A stretch of DNA of 64,000 nucleotides, from NCBI RefSeq assembly GCF_049977365.1, contig NZ_JBNGEN010000003.1, positions 176,450-240,449 of the forward strand. The letters are read 5' to 3'. Positions 15,985 to 26,218 of the stretch are shown piece by piece. Source of the DNA: Brachymonas sp049977365 (GTDB taxonomy: Bacteria; Pseudomonadota; Gammaproteobacteria; Burkholderiales; Burkholderiaceae_C). The position numbers and the translations under genes were made by a program. Below the pieces are notes generated by a model. It was given only the letters and a program-made list of their open reading frames with translations. It ran no database searches and was not told the DNA's origin. How positions within the stretch are numbered: position 1 is the first letter of the stretch; each line of letters opens with the position of its first letter.

Positions 15985-17537
15985 TAACTGATCAACTGGT
16001 TGATCTCTCACGGCTGCAGTTCGCGGCCACAGCGCTCTACCACTTCCTGTTCGTGCCCCTGACGCTGGGCATGGTCTGGATGCTGGTGATCATGGAAAGC
16101 GTCTACGTGATGACCGGCAAGGTCATCTGGAAGGACATGACCCGCTACTGGGGCAAGCTTTTCGGCATCAACTTTGCCCTGGGCGTGACCACGGGCATCA
16201 CCATGGAGTTCCAGTTCGGCACGAACTGGGCCTACTACTCCCACTATGTGGGCGACATCTTCGGGGCACCGCTGGCCATCGAGGGGCTCATGGCGTTCTT
16301 CCTGGAGTCCACCTTCATCGGGCTGTTCTTCTTCGGGTGGGATCGCCTGAGCCGTCCCAAGCACCTGATGGTGACCGTGCTGCTGGCGCTGGGCACCAAC
16401 CTCTCGGCGCTGTGGATTCTGGTGGCCAACGGCTGGATGCAGAACCCGGTGGGCTCGGCGTTCAACTGGCAGACCATGCGCATGGAAATGACGAGTTTCT
16501 GGGAGCTGGTGTTCAACCCGGATGCCCAGGCCAAGTTCGTGCACACGGTCTCTGCCGGCTATGTGACCGGCGCCATGTTCGTGCTGGCCATTTCCTCGTG
16601 GTATCTGCTGCGGGGACGCAATGTGGAGTTCGCCAAGCGCAGCTTCCGCGTGGCGGCCGCCTTCGGGCTGGCCTCGGTGTGCTCGGTGATCGTGCTGGGT
16701 GATGAGTCCGGCTACATGGTCAGCGAGGCCCAGAAGACCAAGATGGCTGCCATCGAGGCCATGTGGAATACCGAGCCCGCCCCGGCCGGTCTGAAGCTGA
16801 TTGCCGGCATCAACGAAGCCGAGCAGAAGAACGACTGGGAAGTGGAGCTGCCCTGGGTGATGGGCATCATCGGCACCCGTTCGCTCGACAAGACCATTCC
16901 GGGCATCCACGAGATCAAGGCGCAGAACCGCGAGCGCATCGTGAGCGGCATCCAGGCCGTGCAGGCGCTTGAAGCCCTGCGGCGTGACCGCAATGACGTC
17001 CAGGCTGCTGCGACCTTCAAGGCGCACCAGGCCGACCTGGGCTTCGGTCTGCTGCTCAAGAAGTACACCGCCGACGTGACCCAGGCCACCCCGGCCATGA
17101 TCCAGCAGGCGGTGGACGACACCGTGCCGCACGTCACTCCCATGTTCTGGAGCTTCCGCATCATGGTGGCGCTGGGCTTCACCATGCTGGTGCTGTTCGC
17201 GCTGGCCTTCTGGCAGACGCTCAAGGGCCGCTTCACCGAGAAGCGCTGGCTGCTGCGCGCCGCCATCGTGTGCCTGCCCATGCCCTGGATCTCGATCGAG
17301 CTGGGCTGGCTGGTGGCCGAGTACGGCCGGCAGCCGTGGACGATCTATGGCGTGCTGCCCACGCACCTGTCGGTGTCGGCGCTCTCCGTGCAGAGCCTGT
17401 ATGGCTCGCTCGCCGGGTTCCTGGGCTTCTATACGGTGCTCCTGATCGTGGAGATGTATCTGATGGTCAAGTTCGTGCGCTGGGGCCCCGGCAGTCTCGG
17501 CACGGGCCGCTATGACAACGAGGTCGCGCACGGCTGA
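15981..17537 (+). CDS. cydA: Cytochrome bd ubiquinol oxidase subunit I
   Basis: 518 residues from the GTG at 15981, which overlaps the cydP stop (GTGA) and has AGGAG upstream. It binds the haems b558, b595 and d and oxidises ubiquinol at high oxygen affinity. The N-terminal haem ligand region ALYHFLFVPLTLG (His21) and the conserved GRQPW segment near the C-terminus are present, with about nine membrane helices and a periplasmic Q-loop in the middle. Second gene of cydP-cydA-cydB-cydX-ybgE. Confidence 0.97.
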   Translation: MITDQLVDLSRLQFAATALYHFLFVPLTLGMVWMLVIMESVYVMTGKVIWKDMTRYWGKLFGINFALGVTTGITMEFQFGTNWAYYSHYVGDIFGAPLAIEGLMAFFLESTFIGLFFFGWDRLSRPKHLMVTVLLALGTNLSALWILVANGWMQNPVGSAFNWQTMRMEMTSFWELVFNPDAQAKFVHTVSAGYVTGAMFVLAISSWYLLRGRNVEFAKRSFRVAAAFGLASVCSVIVLGDESGYMVSEAQKTKMAAIEAMWNTEPAPAGLKLIAGINEAEQKNDWEVELPWVMGIIGTRSLDKTIPGIHEIKAQNRERIVSGIQAVQALEALRRDRNDVQAAATFKAHQADLGFGLLLKKYTADVTQATPAMIQQAVDDTVPHVTPMFWSFRIMVALGFTMLVLFALAFWQTLKGRFTEKRWLLRAAIVCLPMPWISIELGWLVAEYGRQPWTIYGVLPTHLSVSALSVQSLYGSLAGFLGFYTVLLIVEMYLMVKFVRWGPGSLGTGRYDNEVAHG

Positions 17538-17578
17538 GCGCCGCCCGCATCCAAGAGGAATACGAGGAGCAAACACAA

Positions 17579-18721
17579 ATGCTGGACTATCCAACCCTCA
17601 AGATCATCTGGTGGCTGCTGGTGGGCGTGCTGCTGGTCGGCTTTGCCGTCATGGACGGCCATGACATGGGCGTGGGCACGCTGCTGCCCTTCGTCGGCAA
17701 GGGCGACGACGAGCGCCGCGTGGTCATCAACACCGTCGGCCCGCACTGGGACGGCAATCAGGTGTGGTTCATCACCGGAGGCGGCGCCATCTTTGCGGCC
17801 TGGCCACTGGTGTACGCCACGGCCTTCTCGGGCTTCTACTGGGCCATGATGGCGGTGCTCTGGGCGCTGTTCTTCCGGCCGGTGGGCTTCGACTACCGCA
17901 GCAAGATCCAGAACGCCACCTGGCGCAACACCTGGGACTGGGGCCTGTTCATCGGCGGCTTCATTCCGCCGGTCATCTTCGGCGTGGCCTTCGGCAACCT
18001 GCTGCAGGGCGTGCCCTTCCACTTCACGGGGCTGCTCGAACCCATCTACACCGGCAGCTTCTGGCAGCTGCTCAATCCCTTTGCGCTGCTTGCGGGGGTG
18101 GTGAGCAGTGCCCTGATCACCATGCACGGCGCCGTCTATCTGGCCCACCGTACCGAAGGCGACATCGAGCGCCGCGCACAGACTGCAGCCACCTGGGCGG
18201 CCGTGGTGATGGCGCTGGGCTTCGTGGCGGCCGGCCTGTGGCTGCGCTTCGGCGGCATCCAGGGCTACATGATCACGTCGCCGGTCGATCCGGCCGGGCT
18301 GCCCGACCCGCTGGCCAAGACGGTGGTGCGCAGTGCCGACGCCTGGTGGCTCAACTACGGCAGGCAGCCGCTCATCTGGCTGCTGCCTGCCCTGGGCATC
18401 GGATCGGCCCTGCTGGCAGCGACCCTGTGCCGCGCAGGCAAGACCCTCACGGCCTTCGTGATGTCGTCGCTCTCCATTCTGGGCGTGATCGGCACGGCAG
18501 GGGCTGCCATGTTCCCCTTCGTGATGCCGTCCTCCACCATGCCGAATGCCAGCCTGACCGTGTGGGACAGCGTGTCGAGCCACCTGACCCTGACCGTGAT
18601 GTTCTGGGCCACGATGATCTTCATGCCGATCATCATCTTCTACACCAGCTGGGCCTACCGCGTGATGCGCGGGAAGGTGACGGTGGCGCACATCCGCGCC
18701 AATGACCATGCCGCGTATTGA
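17579..18721 (+). CDS. cydB: Cytochrome bd ubiquinol oxidase subunit II
   Basis: 380 residues, about eight or nine membrane helices. The N-terminal signature (GFAVMDGHDMGVG and NTVGPHWDGNQVW) is typical of CydB, the partner subunit that stabilises the CydA haems. An AGGAG lies upstream of the ATG. 41 bases separate it from cydA and 11 from cydX. Confidence 0.97.
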   Translation: MLDYPTLKIIWWLLVGVLLVGFAVMDGHDMGVGTLLPFVGKGDDERRVVINTVGPHWDGNQVWFITGGGAIFAAWPLVYATAFSGFYWAMMAVLWALFFRPVGFDYRSKIQNATWRNTWDWGLFIGGFIPPVIFGVAFGNLLQGVPFHFTGLLEPIYTGSFWQLLNPFALLAGVVSSALITMHGAVYLAHRTEGDIERRAQTAATWAAVVMALGFVAAGLWLRFGGIQGYMITSPVDPAGLPDPLAKTVVRSADAWWLNYGRQPLIWLLPALGIGSALLAATLCRAGKTLTAFVMSSLSILGVIGTAGAAMFPFVMPSSTMPNASLTVWDSVSSHLTLTVMFWATMIFMPIIIFYTSWAYRVMRGKVTVAHIRANDHAAY

Positions 18722-18732
18722 AAGGAATGCAC

Positions 18733-18855
18733 ATGTGGTACTTCGCTTGGATATTGGGTGTCGGGTTTGCCGTGCTGCTGGCCATCCTGAACGCCATGTG
18801 GGGCGAGCACGAGGAACACCGTCAGGCGGCTCCCTCGCCCGATGAACACGCCTGA
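18733..18855 (+). CDS. cydX: Cytochrome bd oxidase small subunit CydX
   Basis: 40 residues. The sequence starts MWYFAWILGVGFAVLLAIL, the hallmark of CydX (CydX/YbgT family), with the conserved Trp and a single membrane helix followed by an acidic Glu/His-rich tail. Needed for stability and activity of the bd oxidase in E. coli. AAGGA lies 8 bases before the ATG. Its last 14 bases overlap the start of the ybgE gene. Confidence 0.93.
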   Translation: MWYFAWILGVGFAVLLAILNAMWGEHEEHRQAAPSPDEHA

Positions 18856-19231
18856 GCCACAGGCACAGGCACAGGCCATGGCATCCGCTCCCCGCCCCGA
18901 TGACGGACCGCCTTCCGCGCCCCTCCCTGCGGAGGAAGCGCCCGAGGGTTCCCTGAGCCTGCCCCTGCTGTGCGTAGGGCTGGTGCTCATGCTGGGGCTG
19001 AGCCTGTATCCGCCCCTCGTGACACGGGCGGACGGCAAGCCCGATCACCTGCTCCTCATGCTGCTGGGCTGGGCCATGGCAGCGGGGCTGGTGCGAGGCA
19101 TCGGCTTCATCCCGCGGCTGGCAGTGTGGCGCTGGCTGCTGTCGGGGTGGGCCTGCCTGGGAGCCCTTGTGGCCGCTGCAGCCTGGTGGTGGCTGCACGG
19201 CGGGGCTTCCGCTTTCCCTTTCGCACACTGA
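18842..19231 (+). CDS. ybgE: Cyd operon protein of the YbgE family
   Basis: 129 residues. A proline/alanine-rich cytoplasmic leader (1-40) is followed by three hydrophobic helices with the family-like LGLSLYPPLV and GWAMAAGLVRGIGFIP segments. YbgE proteins are coded with cydAB but their role is unresolved. The ATG lies inside cydX in another frame, which suggests translational coupling. A strong terminator follows directly. Confidence 0.8.
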   Translation: MNTPEPQAQAQAMASAPRPDDGPPSAPLPAEEAPEGSLSLPLLCVGLVLMLGLSLYPPLVTRADGKPDHLLLMLLGWAMAAGLVRGIGFIPRLAVWRWLLSGWACLGALVAAAAWWWLHGGASAFPFAH

Positions 19232-19238
19232 TGTGCTC

Positions 19239-19278
19239 CCGGTCGGTCCGCCTGCTCCAAGGTCCGGCCGGTTTTTTT
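19239..19278 (+). terminator. Rho-independent terminator of the cyd operon
   Basis: An 11-bp GC-rich stem (19239-19249 with 19261-19271) containing one G-U pair and one mismatch, an 11-base loop, then seven T. It begins 8 bases after the ybgE stop. Confidence 0.88.
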
Positions 19279-19364
19279 GTGTGGGGCTCCGTGTGCCCCT
19301 GACTCCCGGCAGGGCATGGCGCGGGAGTGCGCGGGACCGAAGGGCCCGGCGTACACTTGCCGGC

Positions 19365-20348
19365 ATGAAACTGCTCTTCGTCGCCGATCCCCTCGAATCC
19401 TTCGTCATCTACAAGGACAGTACCTACGCCATGATGCGCGAGGCACAGTCCCGCGGGCATACCGTGAGCGCCTGCGAGCCGCGCGACCTGCACTGGTCCG
19501 CGCACAGCCACAGCGCCACCGGCAGGATCAGCGCCGTGGTGCGCGACATCACCCTCACGGGCGAGAAGCCGCTGTGGTTCACCGAGGCCGAACCCGCAGG
19601 CCGCCGCCGGCGCGTGGCGCTGTGCGATATGGATGCCGTCATCATGCGCAAGGACCCGCCCTTCGATGGCGAGTTCTTCTACTGCACCCACATGCTCTCG
19701 CAGGCCGAGCGAGAGGGCGCGCGCGTGTTCAACCGGCCCGGCGCGCTGCGCGAACACCCCGAGAAGCTCGCGATCATGGAGTTTCCGCAGTACATTGCGC
19801 CGACTCTGGTCACGCGCAATCCGGCCGACATCCGCGCCTTCCATGCCGAGCACCAGGACGTGATCCTCAAGCCGCTCGACGGCATGGGCGGCATGGGCAT
19901 TTACCGGGTGCGGGCGGACGGACTCAACCTGGGCAGCATCATCGAGACCCTCAACCAGGGCGGCCGCACCAGCGTGATGGTGCAGAAGTACCTGCCCGAG
20001 ATCGTCGACGGCGACAAGCGCGTGCTCATCATCGACGGCGAGCCCGTGCCCTACTGCCTGGCCCGCATTCCGCAGGGCAACGAGGTGCGGGGCAATCTCG
20101 CCGCCGGCGGCAAGGGCGTGGCACAGCCGCTCACCGAGGCCGACCGGACCACTGCGCGGGCCATCGGGCAGGTGCTTGCGCCGCGCGGGCTCACGCTCAT
20201 CGGGCTCGACATCATCGGCACCCGGGTGACCGAGATCAACGTCACGAGCCCCACCTGCTTCCAGGAAATCCAGGTCCAGAAGGGCTGCAACGTGGCGGCC
20301 CTGTTCATCGACGCCATCGAGCGCGGGGTGTTGACGCAGCGCGTCTGA
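19365..20348 (+). CDS. gshB: Glutathione synthetase
   Basis: 327 residues, the E. coli GshB type with an ATP-grasp fold. It joins gamma-glutamylcysteine and glycine using ATP. Key segments are VILKPLDGMGGMGIYR (ATP-grasp loop, about 165-180), the metal-binding EINVTSPTCFQEI near 288-300, and the N-terminal MDPxxxI-like start. The first step, gshA, lies about 17 kb away in this window, so the pathway genes are not in one operon. Confidence 0.96.
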   Translation: MKLLFVADPLESFVIYKDSTYAMMREAQSRGHTVSACEPRDLHWSAHSHSATGRISAVVRDITLTGEKPLWFTEAEPAGRRRRVALCDMDAVIMRKDPPFDGEFFYCTHMLSQAEREGARVFNRPGALREHPEKLAIMEFPQYIAPTLVTRNPADIRAFHAEHQDVILKPLDGMGGMGIYRVRADGLNLGSIIETLNQGGRTSVMVQKYLPEIVDGDKRVLIIDGEPVPYCLARIPQGNEVRGNLAAGGKGVAQPLTEADRTTARAIGQVLAPRGLTLIGLDIIGTRVTEINVTSPTCFQEIQVQKGCNVAALFIDAIERGVLTQRV

Positions 20349-20447
20349 GCCTGCGGCCGGCGTCCCTGTGGCGCCTTGCGCGCCGGCGCAGCCTGGCAAG
20401 GCGGCGCCGAGCGCTTCGGGCGTCTGCCCGCTTTTCTGGAACCCACC

Positions 20448-21749
20448 ATGTCCGCCACCTCAGCCCCTGCCACCGTCTCCCACCGTATGCTCGATCGTTC
20501 GGACATGCGGACCCTGGCCCTGTCCTCGCTGGGCGGGGCGCTGGAGTTCTACGACTTCATCATCTTCGTCTTCTACGCCAAGCTCATCAGCGAGCTGTTC
20601 TTTCCGCGGCAGCTCGATCCGTTCTGGGCCCTGCTGACCACCTATGGCATCTTTGCGGCAGGGTATTTCTTCCGGCCCGTGGGGGGCATCGTGATGGCGC
20701 ACTTCGGCGACCGCCTGGGACGCAAGCGCATGTTCACGCTCTCCATCCTGCTGATGGCGCTGCCGACCTTCGCCATCGGGCTGCTGCCCACCTATGCGGC
20801 CGTGGGGGTAGCGGCGCCGCTTTTGCTGCTAACCATGCGCATCCTGCAGGGGGTGGCCATCGGGGGCGAGATTCCGGCGGCCTGGACCTTCGTGTCCGAG
20901 CACGTGCCGCAGCGGCATGTGGGGCTGGCCAACGGGGTGCTGTGCGCGGGGCTGAACGTGGGCATTCTCATCGGCTCGCTGGTGGCGCTCGGGGTGGAGC
21001 GCAGCTTCTCGCCGGCGGACATCCATGACGGGGCCTGGCGGCTGCCCTTTCTGCTGGGCGGGGTGCTGGGGCTGGTGACCATGTACCTGCGCCGCTGGCT
21101 GCAGGAAACGCCGGTGTTCCGCGAGATGCAGGCCCGGCGCGCCCTCTGCGAGGGCATCCCACTCAAGGCGGTGCTGACCCGGCACGTCGGTGGCGTGGTG
21201 CTCTCGATGCTGCTGACCTGGGTGCTGACTGCCTGCATCATGGTGGCGCTGCTGTCGACGCCGCAGCTCATGAGCGGCACCTTCCATGTGCCGCGGGCCA
21301 CTGCGTTCACGCTGCAGAGCTGGGCCATTGTGGCGGGCGCGGTCGGCTGTGTGCTCGTGGGGGGACTGTGCGACCGATTCGGGGTGGGCAACACCCTGCT
21401 GGGCGTCGGCCTGCTGGAGCTGGTGGCCTGCACCTTCTACTACACGGGACTGGGGCACATGGCGTGGGGGACGGTGGCCTTCTGGTATGTGCTCATGGGG
21501 GCCGGCACCGGCATGGCGGCTGCGGTGCCTGCCGCCATGGTGCGCAGCTTTCCGGCGCCGGTGCGGCTCTCGGGGGTCTCGTTCTCGTACAACGTGTGCT
21601 ATGCCGTGTGCGGGGGCGTGACCTTTCCGCTCATCACCGTGCTGTCGCGCCATAGCCCCATAGGCGGCATGTACTACCTGTGGGGCATCTGTCTGCTGGC
21701 CATGCTCTGCGGGCTGGTGGTGCGCTCGCAGCGCGAATCGGGCCTCTGA
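20448..21749 (+). CDS. MFS transporter, metabolite:H+ symporter-like
   Basis: 433 residues with twelve predicted helices. The cytoplasmic loop 2-3 motif GDRLGRKR and the RILQGVAIGGEIPAAWTF segment of helix 4-5 match the MHS (ShiA/ProP/KgtP-like) subfamily of the major facilitator superfamily. The substrate cannot be read from sequence; organic acids or osmolytes are typical. The start at 20448 gives a short N-terminal tail before helix 1. It follows gshB by 100 bases but need not be related. Confidence 0.88.
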   Translation: MSATSAPATVSHRMLDRSDMRTLALSSLGGALEFYDFIIFVFYAKLISELFFPRQLDPFWALLTTYGIFAAGYFFRPVGGIVMAHFGDRLGRKRMFTLSILLMALPTFAIGLLPTYAAVGVAAPLLLLTMRILQGVAIGGEIPAAWTFVSEHVPQRHVGLANGVLCAGLNVGILIGSLVALGVERSFSPADIHDGAWRLPFLLGGVLGLVTMYLRRWLQETPVFREMQARRALCEGIPLKAVLTRHVGGVVLSMLLTWVLTACIMVALLSTPQLMSGTFHVPRATAFTLQSWAIVAGAVGCVLVGGLCDRFGVGNTLLGVGLLELVACTFYYTGLGHMAWGTVAFWYVLMGAGTGMAAAVPAAMVRSFPAPVRLSGVSFSYNVCYAVCGGVTFPLITVLSRHSPIGGMYYLWGICLLAMLCGLVVRSQRESGL

Positions 21750-21798
21750 CCCACAGCCTTCCGGACCACGCCGCCCCCAAACCGGGCGGGGGCAGGCT

Positions 21799-22974
<1,176 letters not shown>

Positions 22975-23116
22975 GGGCGAGATTGTAGTCAGGCCCGTGC
23001 TGCCCTGCCGGCTCCTGGCGGCGACAGGCCGCAGGAGGCTCAGGCCAGGAGGGTGTCGTGTGCTCCCTGCTCAGGGAGGGGGCGGGAGTGCGGATTCCTG
23101 CCCCGGCCGTGCAGGA

Positions 23117-23281
23117 TCAGGGCTGTTCCTGCGGGGTGTGCGAATCGGCCACGGTCTGGAAATGGGCCGGCGGGTGGGCGCGGCTGGCGTGGTCGGACTT
23201 GTCCCAGGCCCAGGCGGCCAGCAGACTGAAGGAGAACAAGATGACGAGGGACGCCAGAAGGCGCCCGAGCAGACCGACCAT
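23117..23281 (-). CDS. Possible small membrane protein between queA and tgt
   Basis: 54 residues: one hydrophobic helix at the N-terminus (about 3-25) then a polar, His/Pro-rich tail. Codirectional with queA and tgt. The upstream AGGA is about 13 bases from the ATG, which is weak. It is not YajC. Coding is supported only by the sensible membrane-protein pattern in the 500-base gap, which otherwise shows no gene. Confidence 0.35.
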   Translation of the reverse strand: MVGLLGRLLASLVILFSFSLLAAWAWDKSDHASRAHPPAHFQTVADSHTPQEQP

Positions 23282-23478
23282 GATGTGAGCAATTCCTGTG
23301 CAATGGATGTCAGATTGTGCCAGCCGTGCACCGCACTGGGTCGGCGGGCTGCGCGGAAAGCGGGCAGAAGCCGCCAGGAATTACCGATCGTTGCATTTGC
23401 CGTGCGGGCCGTTGGCGCAGGGCAACGGTTCGGGGCGGCAGGCACCGCAGCGGTGCGCAGCGGCCGCCCCGTGCGGGA

Positions 23479-24573
23479 TCAGGACTGTGGCTGCAGTGCC
23501 TGTGCCTGTGCCCATGCCTGGGCCTGCGGTTGGCGGGCCAGCAGCATGGCATCTCCGTAGCTGAAGAACCGGTAGCGCTCGGCAATGGCATGGCGGTAGA
23601 GCGCCATGACGTGCGCATGTCCCGAGAGGGCGCTCACCAGCATCATCAGCGTGCTCTTGGGCAGGTGAAAGTTGGTGAGCAGCAGATCGACCACCCGGAA
23701 CTGGAAGCCCGGGGTGATGAAGATGTCGGTATCGCCCACGGTCTCGCCGGTGGCGGCCCAGCTCTCCAGTGCCCGCACGCTGGTGGTGCCGATGGCCAGC
23801 ACCCGCCCGCCGCGGGCACGGCAGGCCTCGATGGCGGCGATGGTGGTCTCGGGGACCTGGTAGCGTTCGTGGTGCATCACATGGTCGGCGATGCGCTCGG
23901 TCTTGACCGGCTGGAAGGTGCCGGCACCCACATGGAGCGTCACGTTGGCACGCTGCACGCCCAGGGCATCGAGCCGCTCCAGCATGGCCTCGTCGAAGTG
24001 CAGGGCCGCCGTGGGGGCAGCCACGGCACCGGGCTGGCGTGCGAACACGGTCTGGTAGCGGCGCTCATCCTCTTCGTCGTCGGCGTGGGCGATGTAGGGC
24101 GGCAGGGGCACATGGCCGTGGCGGGCCATGAGCGTGTAGGGGTCGTCGCTGAAGCGGAAGCGGAAGATGGGGCCGTCTTCATGGGGCCAGCGGCCGAGCA
24201 GGGTGGCGGTGAAGCCACCGTCCATGTCCAGCACGGTGCCGGGTGCGGGCTTCTTGCTCACCTTCATGTGGGCGGCCACGGTGTACGGCTCGCCCGGCTC
24301 CAGCAGCACCCGCTCCACCAGGAGTTCGAGTCGTCCGCCGCTCGGCTTGCGGCCATAGAGGCGGGCCTTGACCACCTGGGTGTCGTTGAAGACCATGAGA
24401 TCGCCTGCCCGCAGCAGGCCGGGCAGGTCACGGAACTGACGATCCACGGGCTGCTCGCCTGTGCCGTCGAGCAGGCGCGAGCCGCTGCGCTCGGCAGCGG
24501 GGTGCTGGGCAATGAGCTCCGGAGGAAGGTCGAAATCGTAGTCGCTGAGGGTATGGGTGAAATCGGCGCACAT
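23479..24573 (-). CDS. queA: S-adenosylmethionine:tRNA ribosyltransferase-isomerase
   Basis: 364 residues. Converts preQ1-tRNA to epoxyqueuosine-tRNA, the step after Tgt. The start MCADFTHTLSDYDFDLPPELIAQ, the FNDTQVVKARL motif (about 60-70), THHERY-like MHHERYQVP and the C-terminal NFHLPKSTLMMLVSA are all family hallmarks. Full length. With tgt about 500 bases downstream it forms the queuosine-modification pair, though the order queA-tgt is interrupted by a gap. Confidence 0.97.
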   Translation of the reverse strand: MCADFTHTLSDYDFDLPPELIAQHPAAERSGSRLLDGTGEQPVDRQFRDLPGLLRAGDLMVFNDTQVVKARLYGRKPSGGRLELLVERVLLEPGEPYTVAAHMKVSKKPAPGTVLDMDGGFTATLLGRWPHEDGPIFRFRFSDDPYTLMARHGHVPLPPYIAHADDEEDERRYQTVFARQPGAVAAPTAALHFDEAMLERLDALGVQRANVTLHVGAGTFQPVKTERIADHVMHHERYQVPETTIAAIEACRARGGRVLAIGTTSVRALESWAATGETVGDTDIFITPGFQFRVVDLLLTNFHLPKSTLMMLVSALSGHAHVMALYRHAIAERYRFFSYGDAMLLARQPQAQAWAQAQALQPQS

Positions 24574-24690
24574 GGCAGGCAGACGGACGCAGGCAAAGGC
24601 GCTAGCTTACCGCGCGCAGCCCCACCGCTGCACATGGCCTCCCATGCGGCCCGATGCGGGGCAGGGGCAGTCTTCGCCCATAGGGCGGCA

Positions 24691-26178
24691 TCATGGGCGG
24701 ATGCCGGACGCTGCGGCCGTCGACGCAGAGGCGGCCGAGGCCGGGGATGCGGGCGGGGCAATGGCCGGGCCGACCGTGAAGTGGACGTGCACGTCCGTCT
24801 GGCCGAGGCGGGCCTTGAACCAGTCGATGATGCGCTGGCGGTCGGCTTCGCGCAGGGGGGCTTCGGTGCGCACTTCCAGTGCGTAGGCCGGAGTGGAGGT
24901 GCCCTGCGGATACAGGAACAGTCCTTCGCCGAGGAACACGTTGGACACGGACGGGTACAGCGCCCGCAGCTCGCGCACCATCGCATCGGTCTGCCGGGTC
25001 AGGGCGTTGCGCCGGTCGAGCTGGCTCTGGGTCTGCTGGAGTTTCTCGGTCATCTGCCGCAGGGCCTCTTCCTGCCCCTGGACCACGCCAGCGGTGTCGC
25101 GCTGGATGTCCTGCAGCAGGGTGGATCGCAGCGAGCCCATGTCGGGCTGGAGGCGGTCGGTCTGGTAGACCTTGAGGGTGCTGCCGCGCAGGGGCGTGGC
25201 AGCGAGGCGGTCGCGGATCTGGGCCAGCGTGGCCTCGGGGACGGGGGAGCCGATGAGGGCCACCTCGATGGCCCGGCTTGCCGGCGTGACGCGGATGTCC
25301 GTCACGTGGCTGAGCGGAAAGCTGAACTGCTGGGCCACGAACTGGCGGGCACGCGACTTGTAGAGCTCCACGTTGACGAGCTGGGTGGCCAGCCAGGCGC
25401 TCGGCAGGGCGGTGGCCAGCGCCACGAGCCACAGCACGATCTTGACGCGGTATTCGGTGCGGCGGTCGATGAAGCGGTGCGCGGGCATGTGCATGAGCCG
25501 CAGCGCGATGAGGGTGGGCAGGGCGATGAAGACGCAGTTGATGAAGTACAGGTAGAGCGCGTTGCCGAAGAAGTGCCACTGCTGGGTGGCAAGGCCGTAG
25601 CCGGCGGTGCAGATGGGCGGCATGAGCGCCGTGGCAATGGCCACCCCTGGAATGACGTTGGTGGTTTCGCGCCGGGTGATGCCGAGCACGCCGGCGATGC
25701 CGCCGAAGAAGGCGATGAGCACGTCCCACAGCGTGGGCGAGGAGCGTGCCAGCAGCTCGGAGCCGGCCTCGCGCAGGGGGCTGATGGCAAAGTACAGCGC
25801 CGAGACGGCCAGGCTGATGCCTGTGGCCACGAGCAGGTTGAACACCGAGCGCTTGATGAGGGCAAAGTCGTACACCGCCATGCTGTAGCCGATGCCGATG
25901 ATGGGCCCCATGAGCGGCGAGATGAGCATGGCGCCGATGATGACGGCAGTGGAGTTGACGTTGAGCCCGATCGAGGCGATCAGGATGGCCGACATCAGGA
26001 TCCAGGGAGTGGTGCCCGTGAGCTCGACCGAATCCCGGATGCGGGCATCGATGTCGGCGGGGGCGGCCTGGTCGATGCCGAGCTGGAACTTGCGGCCGAA
26101 GCGCCGCGGCAGATCGGGATGGTGGGCAGACTCGGGCTCCAGGGCAGGAGCGTCGGGGCGGGAATCGGGCTGGGTCAT
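24691..26178 (-). CDS. DUF389 / TIGR00341-family membrane protein
   Basis: 495 residues from the ATG at 26178; an ATG at 26226 would overlap the upstream antiporter gene by 8 bases. Six or seven helices in the N-terminal half include the signature NSTAVIIGAMLISPLMGPIIGIG. The C-terminal half is soluble, with a coiled coil (about 350-410, EEALRQMTEKLQQTQSQLDRR) and an OmpA-like or BON-like end, then an Ala/Ser tail. Function is unknown; DUF389 proteins are sometimes linked to ion transport. The neighbour on the same strand is a Na+/H+ antiporter, which supports a membrane-ion role. Confidence 0.85.
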   Translation of the reverse strand: MTQPDSRPDAPALEPESAHHPDLPRRFGRKFQLGIDQAAPADIDARIRDSVELTGTTPWILMSAILIASIGLNVNSTAVIIGAMLISPLMGPIIGIGYSMAVYDFALIKRSVFNLLVATGISLAVSALYFAISPLREAGSELLARSSPTLWDVLIAFFGGIAGVLGITRRETTNVIPGVAIATALMPPICTAGYGLATQQWHFFGNALYLYFINCVFIALPTLIALRLMHMPAHRFIDRRTEYRVKIVLWLVALATALPSAWLATQLVNVELYKSRARQFVAQQFSFPLSHVTDIRVTPASRAIEVALIGSPVPEATLAQIRDRLAATPLRGSTLKVYQTDRLQPDMGSLRSTLLQDIQRDTAGVVQGQEEALRQMTEKLQQTQSQLDRRNALTRQTDAMVRELRALYPSVSNVFLGEGLFLYPQGTSTPAYALEVRTEAPLREADRQRIIDWFKARLGQTDVHVHFTVGPAIAPPASPASAASASTAAASGIRP

Positions 26179-26218
26179 GGCAGGGAGTCGGATCGGAGAG
26201 GGAGCATGGAGCGCGTCG

